DNA from: Clostridia bacterium
GTDB lineage: Bacteria; Bacillota; Clostridia; Oscillospirales; Acutalibacteraceae
Direction of reading: 5' to 3'
Assembly (NCBI GenBank): GCA_017416345.1
Contig: JAFQCR010000001.1
Span: 47,605-111,604, forward strand
DNA: 64,000 bases
A program made the translations under genes and the position numbers. Below, piece by piece: positions 1-8,524 of the stretch. The stretch's first letter is position 1. Each line of letters begins with the position of its first letter. Below the pieces are notes generated by a model. The model made no database searches. It was given only the letters and a program-made list of their open reading frames with translations, and was not told the DNA's origin.

Positions 1-333
1 TTGCTTATTTATTCTGAACAATTAGCAACGGATATTGAATTGCTGTGCCAAAATATTAAAGCACCTTCTAATACACTTTTTCAAATACGCAAAAGTTCTA
101 GTAGTGTTTATGCAAACATTCGTGAAGCGAATTACGGTCAAAGTAGGGCTGATATGCTTTCTAAATTTGAAATTGCGCTGAAAGAATGCAATGAAACAGA
201 GGGTTGGTTACGACTCTTATATAATACAAATGCTATCGATGAAGATATGTATAAAAAGAACAGAAACCTTTGCGGGCGTATTAGAAGAATTTTGATTTCC
301 AGCTGTAAAACTTTGAAGGAGAATAACAAATAA
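1..333 (+). CDS. Four-helix bundle protein, 5' end cut by the window
   Basis: The frame is open from the first base, so the true start probably lies before the window; the TTG at base 1 is not a convincing start. The visible 110 residues resemble the small four-helix-bundle family often annotated as 23S rRNA intervening-sequence protein: SVYANIREANYGQS at residues 35-48, then a helix DMLSKFEIALKE (51-62) and ETEGWL (65-70), then a basic C-terminus. The cellular role of stand-alone members is not known. The stop codon overlaps the ATG of the following GNAT gene by one base, so the two are translationally coupled. The segment is AT-rich compared with the metabolic operons further right, in keeping with an acquired cassette. 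Family call is good, function unknown. Confidence 0.75.
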   Translation: MLIYSEQLATDIELLCQNIKAPSNTLFQIRKSSSSVYANIREANYGQSRADMLSKFEIALKECNETEGWLRLLYNTNAIDEDMYKKNRNLCGRIRRILISSCKTLKENNK

Positions 334-827
334 TGTTTGAGTTCAGATTTGCAGATAAATTGCAAATAGAACAGTTGCTTCCTGGTTTATTTCGGATTTT
401 ACATTCGAATATGAGCATAATTGCTCCAACTGACAATTCTTATGATGAGGATTATAGAATTTGGAGTTCTTATATGATTCCGGCCATCAAAAAAGTGCAA
501 CGACAAATTGTTTTGATGTATGTTGAAGGTAAGCTTGTCGGATATTTTCAGTATTATATTAATCTAGATACTAATTCTCTAATGATGGAAGAAATACAAA
601 TAGGAAAAGAGTTTCAAGGAATAGGGATATTTTCTGCGTTTTATAAGTGGTTGGTTAAACAACTTCCGAAAAATGTTAAATGTGTTGAAGCTTATGCAAA
701 TAAAAAGAATCTAAAATCACAAGGTATTTTAAAACATTTGGGATTAGTTAAGTTAGGAGAAAATAAAAACGGTAATTCTTTTTATTATAAGGGTAAATAT
801 GTGGATTTATTAAATAAATATAGTTGA
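333..827 (+). CDS. GNAT family N-acetyltransferase
   Basis: A 164-residue protein with the layout of a single GNAT domain: strand pair around residues 59-78, the strand MEEIQI at 85-90 followed by a pyrophosphate-loop-like FQGIGIF (94-100) and a helix, then EAYANKKN (119-126), where the side chains of a late strand and helix usually sit. The loop is less canonical than the usual Q/RxxGxG/A, so acetyl-CoA binding is likely but not certain. The substrate cannot be told. It starts on the last base of the upstream four-helix-bundle gene. Part of this gene exists again as a decayed copy at 3521-3643. Low GC like its neighbour. Confidence 0.7.
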   Translation: MFEFRFADKLQIEQLLPGLFRILHSNMSIIAPTDNSYDEDYRIWSSYMIPAIKKVQRQIVLMYVEGKLVGYFQYYINLDTNSLMMEEIQIGKEFQGIGIFSAFYKWLVKQLPKNVKCVEAYANKKNLKSQGILKHLGLVKLGENKNGNSFYYKGKYVDLLNKYS

Positions 828-890
828 TTAAAATAATCTTTGGTTTTTAGGCAAAAATCAATTCGTGCCATTAGGTTCAAACTGCCAAAA

Positions 891-919
891 AATCCGTTCT
901 CGAAAGAGGACGGATTTTT
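891..919 (+). terminator. Intrinsic terminator after the GNAT gene
   Basis: An 11-bp stem (AATCCGTTCTC / GAGGACGGATT) with a GAAA loop is followed by a T run. The hairpin and the sequence before it are repeated in altered form after the next gene (1848-1877). Confidence 0.85.
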
Positions 920-927
920 GTTTGTAT

Positions 928-1025
928 TATTCATTCTTCAACATTCATCATTCATTATTCATTAAAGAAGTGAACGGATTTTTAAATGAATAATGAATAT
1001 TGAAGTCGCTTGCGCTGATGAATAA
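928..1025. repeat. ATTCATT-rich imperfect inverted repeat
   Basis: Runs of the ATTCATTATTCATT kind at about 928-963 face their reverse complement AATGAATAATGAAT at about 986-1000, with a further copy GATGAATAAT at 1017. The left arm has a few-base insertion. It separates the GNAT terminator from the promoter at 1029. It looks like a short non-coding dispersed element; copies elsewhere in the genome cannot be checked here. Confidence 0.5.
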
Positions 1026-1028
1026 TTC

Positions 1029-1057
1029 TTGCTCCTACACCGCATTTGTGCTATAAT
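1029..1057 (+). promoter_or_regulatory. Sigma-A type promoter, TTGCTC-N17-TATAAT
   Basis: TTGCTC at 1029-1034, a 17-base spacer and TATAAT at 1052-1057 lie 25 bases before the ATG of the membrane protein. The same hexamers, spacing and a similar spacer recur at 3653-3681. Confidence 0.75.
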
Positions 1058-1082
1058 ACACCTTAAGGTCGGTGATATATAA

Positions 1083-1799
1083 ATGGATTTTTTTCAAATA
1101 CTTTTTTGGCTTTTGATTGTTCCAATATTATTAGCCATAGTATTCCCGGGTTGTAACTTCCCCAGAGGAGCTTCTTTTAAAGTCTTTTTAAACAACTATC
1201 CCTATCACATTTTACTTAATGAGGAATCTTCGCTAAACAAATTGTTGTTTAAACTTTTTGCAGGCAAGAGCGATAATAAAAGACCGTTTATATATTATAC
1301 AAGAATAGGATACGTTGTACTTGCGATTTTGCAAATACCGATTGCGATAATAAAATATTATTATAAGTCGAATATTTTTACACAATATTTTTGGGTATTG
1401 ATGGCGATATGTTTTATTCCGGAGTTTTTACTTTGCATAATCATTGGTATACTTGATCGAAAAAATAAAATTTATAAAAAGAAGAACGGAATTAAAACAG
1501 AAAGTTTTTGTGATGTTTTAAAATCAGACAGAAAATTCAGAGCATTGGAAAAACAGCGCATTTGTGAAAATTTAATTTTCGATGCGATTGAGCCTTATAT
1601 AAAAATCGGTAATCCCAAAAAGAGAAAAGCAACAATTGTTGCAGAAGATATAGAAAAGGTAAATGCGATTCTTGAAAAAGATTTTCCTAACGCATACACT
1701 AAAACGACTACCGACGAAAAAGGGAATAAAATATTTTGCGTGTATTATAAGGGCGAAGAAAACAAACTTTTGATTAAGGCTTTTTTAAAAAATAAATAA
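1083..1799 (+). CDS. Membrane protein of unknown function
   Basis: 238 residues, not recognised. An N-terminal hydrophobic helix (about residues 4-22) is followed by a short soluble stretch, two more hydrophobic segments (about 77-92 and 98-123), and a basic cytoplasmic C-terminal half of about 110 residues that ends in a small alpha/beta-looking region (AEDIEKVNAILEKDFP). The ribosome binding site before the ATG is weak (AAGG/GGTG). It has its own promoter and terminator, so it is monocistronic. Low GC. Nothing in the sequence points to a substrate or partner. Confidence 0.6.
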   Translation: MDFFQILFWLLIVPILLAIVFPGCNFPRGASFKVFLNNYPYHILLNEESSLNKLLFKLFAGKSDNKRPFIYYTRIGYVVLAILQIPIAIIKYYYKSNIFTQYFWVLMAICFIPEFLLCIIIGILDRKNKIYKKKNGIKTESFCDVLKSDRKFRALEKQRICENLIFDAIEPYIKIGNPKKRKATIVAEDIEKVNAILEKDFPNAYTKTTTDEKGNKIFCVYYKGEENKLLIKAFLKNK

Positions 1800-1847
1800 C
1801 AATCTTTGTTTTTTCAAATTGTGTTACTAAGTTCAAACCACCCAAAC

Positions 1848-1877
1848 AAATCCGTTCACGAAAGTGGACGGATTTTT
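1848..1877 (+). terminator. Intrinsic terminator after the membrane protein gene
   Basis: A 12-bp stem (AAATCCGTTCAC / GTGGACGGATTT) with a GAAA loop and T run. It is a variant of the hairpin at 891-919, including parts of the sequence before it. Confidence 0.85.
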
Positions 1878-1930
1878 GTTATCGGCTTCAGTCCCGTTTA
1901 ATTAGTATTGATAAGCTTCAACTGCATATA

Positions 1931-1960
1931 AAAAAGCGCTTCAAACGAAGCGCTTTTTTT
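1931..1960. terminator. Bidirectional intrinsic terminator
   Basis: AAAAAGCGCTTC-AAAC-GAAGCGCTTTTT with A and T runs on either side. It lies just past the stop of the minus-strand phosphohexomutase and can also stop readthrough from the left. Confidence 0.85.
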
Positions 1961-1971
1961 GTATGGTGAAA

Positions 1972-3378
1972 TTAAATTTTAAGGAATGTTTTGAACTCGG
2001 AGATATATTTTGAAGCGGTTTCGGCGTTGTCTGCTTCGGCAAAGATACGCAGCAACGGCTCGGTACCCGAAAAACGGCAGATAACAAAGCTATCATCCTC
2101 AAAATAAACCTTGCAGCCGTCCTCATAATTGACCCTTGCAACCTTTTTGGAAAACTCGGGCAGCTTTTTCTCGACCATAAGAATGTTCTGGATGACAGGC
2201 TTATAAGACGGGTCAAAACGCAGGTTGTCTTCTACCATTTCAAAGTGGCCGTACTTTTCTTCCAGCTCATCCATAAGCTCGGACGGGCTTTTTCCGATAA
2301 CGCTGACCATTTCAGCAAAAAGTGATGCGGCGTAGACCGAGTCCTTGCCGTGGATGTGCCCCTTTACGGTCAAGCCGCCCGACGATTCACCGCCAAGAAC
2401 TGCATCGACCTCGTCAAGCTTTGAGGAAATATACTTGAAGCCGACAGGCACCTCGTAACACCTTTCGCCAAAGCTTTCGGCAATGCGGTCGAGCATGTGT
2501 GTTGTGGCGAGATTTCGCACAACGGGGCCCTTCCAGCCTTTGTACTTCACAAGGTAGTAATACAGCATACAAAGTATTTCGTTGGCATCAATATAACGAC
2601 CGTTTTTGTCAATAATTCCAAGTCGGTCGCCGTCGCCGTCCATCGCAATACCAAGGTCATAACCGCCCTTTAAAACACTGTCCCTCAAAGCCGAAAGACT
2701 CTTTTTGCTCGGTGCAGGCATCAGTCCGCCGAAATAGGCATCCTTGTTGATGTTCATAGTGTCAATGGTGCAACGGGCAGTATAGAAAATGACGAGCAGG
2801 GGATAGGTGCCCGAGCCGTGCATCGAGTCAAACAAAACTCTGAGTCCTCGCTCACGTAAGGCATTCATATCAAGCAATGCTATAATGTCGTCAAGGAATT
2901 TGTTGAACGGGTTTTTCGGATGCTCAACAAGACCGTTTTCAATAGCCTTTTCAAACGGAAGGAAGTCTGGTTCTGCTTTTTCAATAAGCTCTTCCAAACG
3001 GGCTGTTGTTTCAAGCGGTGCATCGCGGCCTTCCTCAACAATGAGCTTTATGCCGTTATAATTTGCAGGGTTGTGGGAGGCGGTGATCTCAATGCCGAAA
3101 TGCAGTTCCTTGTCCTTAACGGTATGCATAACAAGGGGAGTGGGCACGCTCCTTTGGGGCAACCACACGGTTATTCCGCCTGCCGTCAGCACCTCGGTGA
3201 CCCAGATAGCCGCATTCTCGGACAAAAATCTGCGGTCATAACCGATGATGACCGGCTTGTCGGTCTTGTTTTGCTCACGCATAAGCTGAAGTATTCCTGC
3301 CGCAACCTTGCGCACATTGTCACAAATAAAATCCTCTCCGATAACTGCACGCCAACCGCCTGTACCGAATTTTATCAT
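1972..3378 (-). CDS. Phosphoglucomutase/phosphomannomutase family protein
   Basis: A 468-residue alpha-D-phosphohexomutase, which moves phosphate between C1 and C6 of hexose phosphates in the cytoplasm (glucose-1-P/glucose-6-P or mannose equivalents). All four family signatures are present: the phosphoserine loop TASHNPANYNG (residues 99-109, Ser101), the Mg-binding DGDGDRLG, the sugar loop GGESSGG and the phosphate-binding RFSGTEPLLRIF near the C-terminus. The start used is the ATG before IKFGTGGW, preceded by AGAAGGA; a longer reading upstream has no ribosome binding site and runs through a TATAAT (minus strand, 3413-3418). Sugar specificity cannot be read from sequence. It may supply sugar-1-phosphate to the rfbA product, but the genes are not in one operon. 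Confidence 0.92.
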   Translation of the reverse strand: MIKFGTGGWRAVIGEDFICDNVRKVAAGILQLMREQNKTDKPVIIGYDRRFLSENAAIWVTEVLTAGGITVWLPQRSVPTPLVMHTVKDKELHFGIEITASHNPANYNGIKLIVEEGRDAPLETTARLEELIEKAEPDFLPFEKAIENGLVEHPKNPFNKFLDDIIALLDMNALRERGLRVLFDSMHGSGTYPLLVIFYTARCTIDTMNINKDAYFGGLMPAPSKKSLSALRDSVLKGGYDLGIAMDGDGDRLGIIDKNGRYIDANEILCMLYYYLVKYKGWKGPVVRNLATTHMLDRIAESFGERCYEVPVGFKYISSKLDEVDAVLGGESSGGLTVKGHIHGKDSVYAASLFAEMVSVIGKSPSELMDELEEKYGHFEMVEDNLRFDPSYKPVIQNILMVEKKLPEFSKKVARVNYEDGCKVYFEDDSFVICRFSGTEPLLRIFAEADNAETASKYISEFKTFLKI

Positions 3379-3520
3379 AAAATCATTCCTTCTGTTTAAT
3401 TTTCGTAAATAATTATAGCACACATCTCACGAGTTTTCCACAACAAGTTTGAAATTTGTAAACAAAAGTTGTCAAATTTCCTTTGCGAAGCAAATTTTAC
3501 GCAACCAAAGAGCTTTACAA

Positions 3521-3643
3521 CGACAAATTTGTTTGATGTATGTCGAAGGTAAGCTTGTCGGCTGTTTTCAGTATTAGATGTTAAGAGTGTTGAAGCTTAT
3601 GCAAATAAAAAGAAAATAAAAACGGTAATTCTTTTTATTATTA
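3521..3643 (+). pseudogene. Decayed fragment of a GNAT gene copy
   Basis: Three blocks align in order with the intact GNAT gene. Bases 3521-3576 match 501-556 (with one in-frame stop, TAG, created near the end), about 3577-3612 matches about 672-708, and 3613-3643 matches about 760-790. Two internal deletions join the blocks. No reading frame survives. The start region of the gene is missing. It lies just before a promoter that resembles the one downstream of the intact copy. Confidence 0.85.
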
Positions 3644-3652
3644 AGATTCGTA

Positions 3653-3681
3653 TTGCTCCGGCACAGTTTTTATGCTATAAT
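3653..3681 (+). promoter_or_regulatory. Sigma-A type promoter for the CE2-like esterase
   Basis: TTGCTC (3653-3658), 17-base spacer, TATAAT (3676-3681), 19 bases before the ATG. Same hexamers as the promoter at 1029. Confidence 0.8.
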
Positions 3682-3700
3682 TCATCCCGAGGTGGTTTTT

Positions 3701-4720
3701 ATGAAATTGAATCTTTCGCAAATAAAGGAAATAACCTTGGGTGCGGTCAGAATCGAGGAAGCGGATAACGCAGTTCACTTCTACCGTTTCACCAAGCACC
3801 AGCAGGAATTATATAAGGCTCGTAGCAGCGATTTTTACAAAAAAACCTTTGCCACATCCGGCGTAAAAATGCGCTTTCGCACCGACAGTCAAAGCATTTT
3901 TATGAATGTTGATATCTCATCGGGAAGCAGCAGAAAATACTTCTGCATTGAGGTATTGGTAAACGGCAAAAGGGTCGGCGCAATAAAAAATTTCAACGAT
4001 CCTCAAATGGTCGGTAATTTCACGAAAATGCAATTACCGTTTGGCAATTTTTCGGAAAGCATCAGCCTTGGAGCAGGGGAAAAGGAGGTCTGCATCTATT
4101 TTCCTTGGTCGGTCGCAACCGTGCTGAATGAGCTTTCAATTGACGACGGTTCGTTTATCGAGCCCGTAAAGCCTGCCAAAAAGCTGCTTGTATTCGGTGA
4201 TTCGATCACACAGGGCTATGACGCTTTGTATCCGAGCAACAAATATATCACAAGAATTGCCGAAATGCTGGATGCCCAGGAGTACAACAAGGCCATCGGC
4301 GGAGAAATTTATTTTCCTGAGCTTGCCAGATCCCGTGAGGATTTTGACCCCGATTATATTCTCGTTTCCTACGGCTCGAACGATTGGAGCAAGTGCACCA
4401 AGGAAAAGCTGACGCAAAATTGCAAGGAGTTTTACCGCAATCTGAACGACAACTATCCCAATGCCAAGATTTTAGTGATCACACCCATCTGGCGTAAGGA
4501 TATGAACGAAAGCCGACCCGGCGGTGATTTTATGAGCGTTGCCGAAACTATTCAAAATCAAGCCGCCGAATTTCCCAACATTTCGGTTATTTACGGCTTC
4601 GACCTTGTTCCGCAGGATGAGGCTCTGTTTGCCGATCTAACGCTTCACCCGAACGATAAGGGCTTTGACCGTCATTTTGAAAATCTGTCCAAGAAAATAA
4701 AGGATATCTTGCAGAAATAA
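3701..4720 (+). CDS. SGNH/GDSL hydrolase, CE2-like carbohydrate esterase
   Basis: 339 residues with a jelly-roll-like N-terminal domain (about 20-150) and a C-terminal SGNH hydrolase domain (about 160-339), the two-domain layout of carbohydrate esterase family 2. Catalytic blocks visible: FGDSITQG with Ser168 (block I), YGSNDW (block III Asn) and the Asp-His pair in ADLTLHPND near the C-terminus. No signal peptide, so it probably acts in the cytoplasm on small acetylated sugars or oligosaccharides. Start chosen at the ATG after GAGGTGG; the promoter lies directly upstream, which excludes a longer N-terminus. It is followed by its own terminator, so it is monocistronic. The exact acyl substrate is unknown. 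Confidence 0.85.
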   Translation: MKLNLSQIKEITLGAVRIEEADNAVHFYRFTKHQQELYKARSSDFYKKTFATSGVKMRFRTDSQSIFMNVDISSGSSRKYFCIEVLVNGKRVGAIKNFNDPQMVGNFTKMQLPFGNFSESISLGAGEKEVCIYFPWSVATVLNELSIDDGSFIEPVKPAKKLLVFGDSITQGYDALYPSNKYITRIAEMLDAQEYNKAIGGEIYFPELARSREDFDPDYILVSYGSNDWSKCTKEKLTQNCKEFYRNLNDNYPNAKILVITPIWRKDMNESRPGGDFMSVAETIQNQAAEFPNISVIYGFDLVPQDEALFADLTLHPNDKGFDRHFENLSKKIKDILQK

Positions 4721-4742
4721 ATCTCTGTGTTTATATTATTCG

Positions 4743-4777
4743 GAAAAGCATTTCATACGAAGTGCTTTTCTTTTTTT
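4743..4777 (+). terminator. Intrinsic terminator after the CE2-like esterase
   Basis: 12-bp stem (GAAAAGCATTTC / GAAGTGCTTTTC, one G-T pair) with ATAC loop and seven T. Confidence 0.85.
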
Positions 4778-4829
4778 GCAAACTTTTTTTAAAAAATTCT
4801 GCTCGACACACATAATTCACAAATTGTTG

Positions 4830-4858
4830 TTGTAATTTTCTTTAAAATCTAGTAAAAT
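4830..4858 (+). promoter_or_regulatory. Promoter of the cyclophilin-rfbA operon
   Basis: TTGTAA (4830-4835), 17-base spacer, TAAAAT (4853-4858), about 55 bases before the first ATG. Confidence 0.65.
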
Positions 4859-4913
4859 AGAAAACGTAAAGTTAAAATAGGCTTATTGTGAGCCTTATGA
4901 AAGGATTTTTATT

Positions 4914-5510
4914 ATGAGCTTTAATCAGTTGGACAAGCCCCAAGCAGGCGAAATTACGGCAGTTATGCACACCACGATGGGTGATATTTCCATCCGTCTT
5001 TTTAATGACAAGGTGCCCATGACCGTCAAGAATTTCGTCGAGCTTTCTAAAAAGGGCTATTACGACGGACTTATTTTCCACCGTGTTATCAAGGATTTTA
5101 TGATCCAGGGCGGTGACCCCACGGGCACAGGCTGCGGCGGTGAGAGCATCTACGGCGAAAAGTTTGAGGATGAGTTTGATCCCAATCTTCACAACATCAA
5201 GGGTGCTTTGTCGATGGCCAATGCAGGCCCCAACACCAACGGCAGTCAGTTCTTTATCGTTCAGGCTTCCGAGGTTCCCGAGGGTATGCTCGAGCAGATG
5301 AAAGGTATGGCCGACCGTGGCTTCCCCGAGAACACCGTCAAGGCTTATGAGACTCTGGGCGGTACTCCTTGGCTTGATTTCAGACACTCGGTATTCGGCC
5401 AGGTCTTTGAGGGAATGGATGTTGTTGACTCAATAGCCAACGTCAAGACCAACGGTGCCGACCGTCCCTTGGAGGATGTCAAGATCGTTTCGATCGACAT
5501 TAAGGAGTAA
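4914..5510 (+). CDS. Peptidyl-prolyl cis-trans isomerase, cyclophilin type
   Basis: 198 residues; a cytoplasmic cyclophilin that isomerises Xaa-Pro bonds. Typical core motifs: [19 protein letters not shown] (catalytic Arg and the FMQGG-like strand), the [19 protein letters not shown] strand-loop, and a late [12 protein letters not shown]. There is an insertion of about 25 residues ([17 protein letters not shown]) between the core and the last strands, common in clostridial members. No signal peptide. Start ATG follows GAAAGGA. First gene of an operon with a secreted cyclophilin, rfbA and a glycosyltransferase. Confidence 0.93.
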   Translation: MSFNQLDKPQAGEITAVMHTTMGDISIRLFNDKVPMTVKNFVELSKKGYYDGLIFHRVIKDFMIQGGDPTGTGCGGESIYGEKFEDEFDPNLHNIKGALSMANAGPNTNGSQFFIVQASEVPEGMLEQMKGMADRGFPENTVKAYETLGGTPWLDFRHSVFGQVFEGMDVVDSIANVKTNGADRPLEDVKIVSIDIKE

Positions 5511-5542
5511 TTCTTTAATAAATATTTAAAGGAGTAAGAAAA

Positions 5543-6559
5543 ATGAAAAAAATTCTTGCACTTATTTTGACACTTGTTCTTTTGCTTTCGTTTGCGGCCT
5601 GCGGAGGGGATAACGATACCTCTTCAAACGGCTCCGATACCAATGTTCACGCTACAATGGGCAAGCTGCCCTCGAATCCTCCCCAAAAGCCCAGTGCTGT
5701 TGCTGTGGGCGAAAGCGGCTCCAGAACCGACGATGCTGTCGGCTTCCAGCTTGAGCTTCCCAAGGTCGGCGAGAAGATCGCAGTTTTTGAGACCTCTAAG
5801 GGCAACATTTATATGCGTCTGTTCCCTGAAAGTGCACCCATCACGGTTGCCAACTTTGTGGGACTTATCGAGTGCGGCTATTATGACGGCATCACCTTCC
5901 ACCGTGTTATTGACAACTTTATGATCCAGGGCGGTGACCCCAAGGGTAACGGTACCGGCGGTGAAAGCGTTTGGGGCGGCAGCTTTGAGGACGAGTTCAA
6001 CGCAAACCTTCTCAACATCCGCGGTTCGCTTTCTATGGCCAACTCGGGTACCAACACCAACGGAAGCCAGTTCTTCATCAACCAGAGCGACAGCTCCGTA
6101 ACCAAGTCTTATTACGATTACAAGACTCTGTATAACGGCTATGTTACCCAGTACGGCGAACAGATCAAGGCCGAATATGAGCAGTATAAATCCCAGCTTA
6201 CCGAATACGCTGATGCCGAAGCCTATATGAAGGCTGTTATTGACATGAACATCGGCAAGACGGGTATTTTCGGCGACGATGTTTCCAAGGAAGCCTGGGC
6301 GCTGTATAACCAGTACGGCGGAAACATTCATCTCGACGGTGCCTTTAAGCGTGGCTACGGCGGACATTCCGTATTTGCGCAGGTATTCTCGGGTATGGCT
6401 GTTGTTGATGCCATCGCAGGTGTTGAGGTCGATTCGTCCTCTAAGCCGTTGAACGAGGTCATCATCGTTAAGGCATACACTACCACCGTTACCGACGAGA
6501 TACTGGCTAAGGCCGATCCTATTGCTGAGTTCAACCCCAACGCTATAGTCCCCAACTAA
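5543..6559 (+). CDS. Cyclophilin-type PPIase lipoprotein
   Basis: 338 residues. The N-terminus is a lipoprotein signal with the lipobox LSFAAC (Cys20), so the protein is expected on the outer face of the membrane, where PPIases help fold exported proteins. The cyclophilin core starts near residue 70 ([35 protein letters not shown]) but is split: about 90 residues rich in Tyr, Gln and acidic residues ([19 protein letters not shown] onward) are inserted before the final strands ([17 protein letters not shown]). The insertion could hold a chaperone-like surface. It lies 32 bases after the cytoplasmic cyclophilin, which suggests duplication followed by gain of a signal. Confidence 0.9.
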   Translation: MKKILALILTLVLLLSFAACGGDNDTSSNGSDTNVHATMGKLPSNPPQKPSAVAVGESGSRTDDAVGFQLELPKVGEKIAVFETSKGNIYMRLFPESAPITVANFVGLIECGYYDGITFHRVIDNFMIQGGDPKGNGTGGESVWGGSFEDEFNANLLNIRGSLSMANSGTNTNGSQFFINQSDSSVTKSYYDYKTLYNGYVTQYGEQIKAEYEQYKSQLTEYADAEAYMKAVIDMNIGKTGIFGDDVSKEAWALYNQYGGNIHLDGAFKRGYGGHSVFAQVFSGMAVVDAIAGVEVDSSSKPLNEVIIVKAYTTTVTDEILAKADPIAEFNPNAIVPN

Positions 6560-6574
6560 AAAGGAGGAACCAAA

Positions 6575-7474
6575 ATGAAAGGTATTATTCTTGCAGGCGG
6601 CTCGGGCACACGCCTTTATCCGCTGACCATGGTCACATCCAAGCAGCTTTTGCCGGTGTACGACAAGCCGATGATATATTATCCGCTGTCCGCTTTGATG
6701 CTGGCAGGAATTAAGGATATCCTTATCATTTCCACCCCTCACGACCTGCCCAACTTTGAGCGCTTGTTGGGTGACGGTTCGGATTACGGTATCAATCTTT
6801 CCTATAAAGAACAGCCCTCGCCCGACGGTCTCGCACAAGCCTTTCTGATAGGTGAGGAGTTCATTGCAGGGGATAGCTGCGCAATGGTTCTGGGCGACAA
6901 TATCTTCTACGGTCACGGTTTCCCCAAGACCTTGAAGCAGGCTGCCTCAAAGACCCACGGCGCAACCGTTTTCGGCTATTACGTTCACGATCCCGAGCGT
7001 TTCGGTATCGTTGAATTTGATGAAAACGGCAAGGCTATTTCGATCGAAGAAAAGCCCAAGTTCCCCAAGTCGAACTACTGTGTAACGGGACTTTATTTTT
7101 ACGACAACCGTGTTTGTGAGTTTGCCAAAAAGATCAAGCCCTCGGCAAGAGGCGAGCTTGAAATAACCGACCTTAACAAGATGTATCTTGAGGAAGGAAC
7201 GCTGGATGTTATCACCCTGGGCCGTGGCTTTGCGTGGCTCGATACCGGTACGGTCGATGCTCTCAACGAAGCAAGCGAGTTCGTCAAGGTGGTTGAAAAC
7301 CGTCAGTCCATAAAGATTGCGGCTATTGAAGAAATTGCCTACGAAAACGGCTGGATAAGCAAGGAAAAACTGCTTGAATCGGCCGAAAAGTACGGAAAAT
7401 CACCCTACGGTCAGCATCTTAAGAATGCGGCCGAAGGCAAGTATAAGGCTCAGAAAGTGGGAGTAAGACCTTGA
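6575..7474 (+). CDS. rfbA: Glucose-1-phosphate thymidylyltransferase
   Basis: 299 residues, normal length for RfbA/RmlA. It makes dTDP-glucose from dTTP and glucose-1-phosphate, the first step to dTDP-rhamnose and other deoxysugars. Signature: [16 protein letters not shown] with the nucleotide loop at residues 3-18, [18 protein letters not shown], the Mg/nucleotide-binding VLGDNIFYG, and [20 protein letters not shown]. Start ATG follows AAAGGAGG. The partner genes rfbB, rfbC and rfbD are not in this window. The stop overlaps the next glycosyltransferase by four bases. Confidence 0.95.
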   Translation: MKGIILAGGSGTRLYPLTMVTSKQLLPVYDKPMIYYPLSALMLAGIKDILIISTPHDLPNFERLLGDGSDYGINLSYKEQPSPDGLAQAFLIGEEFIAGDSCAMVLGDNIFYGHGFPKTLKQAASKTHGATVFGYYVHDPERFGIVEFDENGKAISIEEKPKFPKSNYCVTGLYFYDNRVCEFAKKIKPSARGELEITDLNKMYLEEGTLDVITLGRGFAWLDTGTVDALNEASEFVKVVENRQSIKIAAIEEIAYENGWISKEKLLESAEKYGKSPYGQHLKNAAEGKYKAQKVGVRP

Positions 7475-8391
7475 TAACGGTTCTGCTTGCAACCTATAAC
7501 GGAGAAAAATATCTGTCCGAACAGCTTGATTCGCTGCTCGGACAGAGCTTTAAGGACATTAAAATATTGGCACGTGACGACGCTTCGACCGACGGTACGG
7601 CGGCGATCCTTGAGGACTATGCAAAAAAGCATCCCGAAACGGTCACCGTCATCAAGGGTGAGGGGACGGGTAGTGCCTGCGCCAATTTTTTGGAGCTTAT
7701 CCGCCTTGCTGACGACGATTATGTGATGTTCTGCGACCAGGACGATGTCTGGTTGCCCGAAAAGGTGGAGAAGACCTATAAAAAAATGCTGGAGACCGAG
7801 AATGGCGACCGTGAAACCCCCGTGCTGGTGCACAGCGACCTTAAGGTGGTCGACAAGGACCTTCGCTTGATGTCAGAGTCGTTTTTTGAGTTTCAGGCCA
7901 TCTCGCCCGAGCGGGATAAGCTCAACAATCTGCTTATTCAGAACAACGTTACCGGATGCACGGTCATGATAAACCGTGCTATGCTGAAGCTTGCCAAAAT
8001 GACCCCGTCATCCTGCGTTATGCACGACTGGTGGCTGGCTCTTTTGGCTTCGCTTTTCGGGAAGTCGGCCTATGTGACCGAGCCTTTGATGCTCTACCGT
8101 CAGCACGGCAACAACCAGGTCGGTGCCAAAAAGGCCAACGGGTTAGGCTTTGTTATCCAAAAGTTCAAGAACCGCAAAAATACAAAAAGGAATTATACCG
8201 CTTGCTTTAAGCAGGCCGAAGCCTTGCTTGAGCTTTTTAAAGACGAAATGACTGCAGAGCAGGCTGAAACCGTTGCGGCGGCCGCAGAATTGGGCAGATC
8301 GTCAAAGCTTCAAAAGATAAAGCTTATCAAAAAATACGATTTCAGAAAGAACACTTTTTTGCGAACCTGGGGTCAGTATTTTTCCATATAA
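7471..8391 (+). CDS. Glycosyltransferase family 2, rhamnosyltransferase-like
   Basis: 306 residues. The GT-A fold is plain: [20 protein letters not shown] at the N-terminus, [10 protein letters not shown], the DxD-like [12 protein letters not shown], then HDWW and a C-terminal [10 protein letters not shown]. This set is typical of the GT2 subgroup that adds rhamnose or related sugars to cell-surface glycans. No membrane segment; such enzymes act at the inner face of the membrane. The start is TTG inside the rfbA stop (TTGA overlap) after GGGAG, so translation is coupled to rfbA, which fits a dTDP-sugar donor. The acceptor is unknown. Confidence 0.85.
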   Translation: MITVLLATYNGEKYLSEQLDSLLGQSFKDIKILARDDASTDGTAAILEDYAKKHPETVTVIKGEGTGSACANFLELIRLADDDYVMFCDQDDVWLPEKVEKTYKKMLETENGDRETPVLVHSDLKVVDKDLRLMSESFFEFQAISPERDKLNNLLIQNNVTGCTVMINRAMLKLAKMTPSSCVMHDWWLALLASLFGKSAYVTEPLMLYRQHGNNQVGAKKANGLGFVIQKFKNRKNTKRNYTACFKQAEALLELFKDEMTAEQAETVAAAAELGRSSKLQKIKLIKKYDFRKNTFLRTWGQYFSI

Positions 8392-8431
8392 AAAAGCAGT
8401 ATACTTTTTGTATATTTTGCCGCAACCGTTA

Positions 8432-8460
8432 TTGACAAAAGAGTGCGATTGTGGTAGAAT
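8432..8460 (+). promoter_or_regulatory. Promoter of the pyrimidine operon
   Basis: TTGACA (8432-8437), 17-base spacer, TAGAAT (8455-8460). The -35 is consensus. Transcription would start near 8467, giving a leader of about 58 bases. Confidence 0.85.
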
Positions 8461-8484
8461 AACAGAAATAAGAAATACAGTATA

Positions 8485-8511
8485 AGCCTTGCCAAAGTTG
8501 CAGGGCTTTTT
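8485..8511 (+). promoter_or_regulatory. Terminator-like hairpin in the pyr leader (candidate attenuator)
   Basis: AGCCTTGC (8485-8492), a seven-base loop and GCAGGGCT (8500-8507) form an 8-bp stem followed by five T (8507-8511). It lies between the promoter and pyrC, only three bases before the AAGGAG of pyrC. A terminator here would make operon expression depend on readthrough. No PyrR-type anti-antiterminator consensus was recognised, and the leader before the hairpin is only about 20 bases, so the classic PyrR mechanism does not fit. It could also act by covering the ribosome binding site. Confidence 0.6.
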
Positions 8512-8524
8512 ATAAGGAGCAGTT

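Noticed and set aside
5624-6916. 430-codon minus-strand open frame across the cyclophilin lipoprotein and rfbA
   Set aside because: It crosses two convincing plus-strand genes and resembles nothing.
8461-8524. PyrR-binding attenuator in the pyr leader
   Set aside because: The leader is too short for the three-helix PyrR arrangement and the conserved loop was not found; only a terminator-like hairpin is supported.
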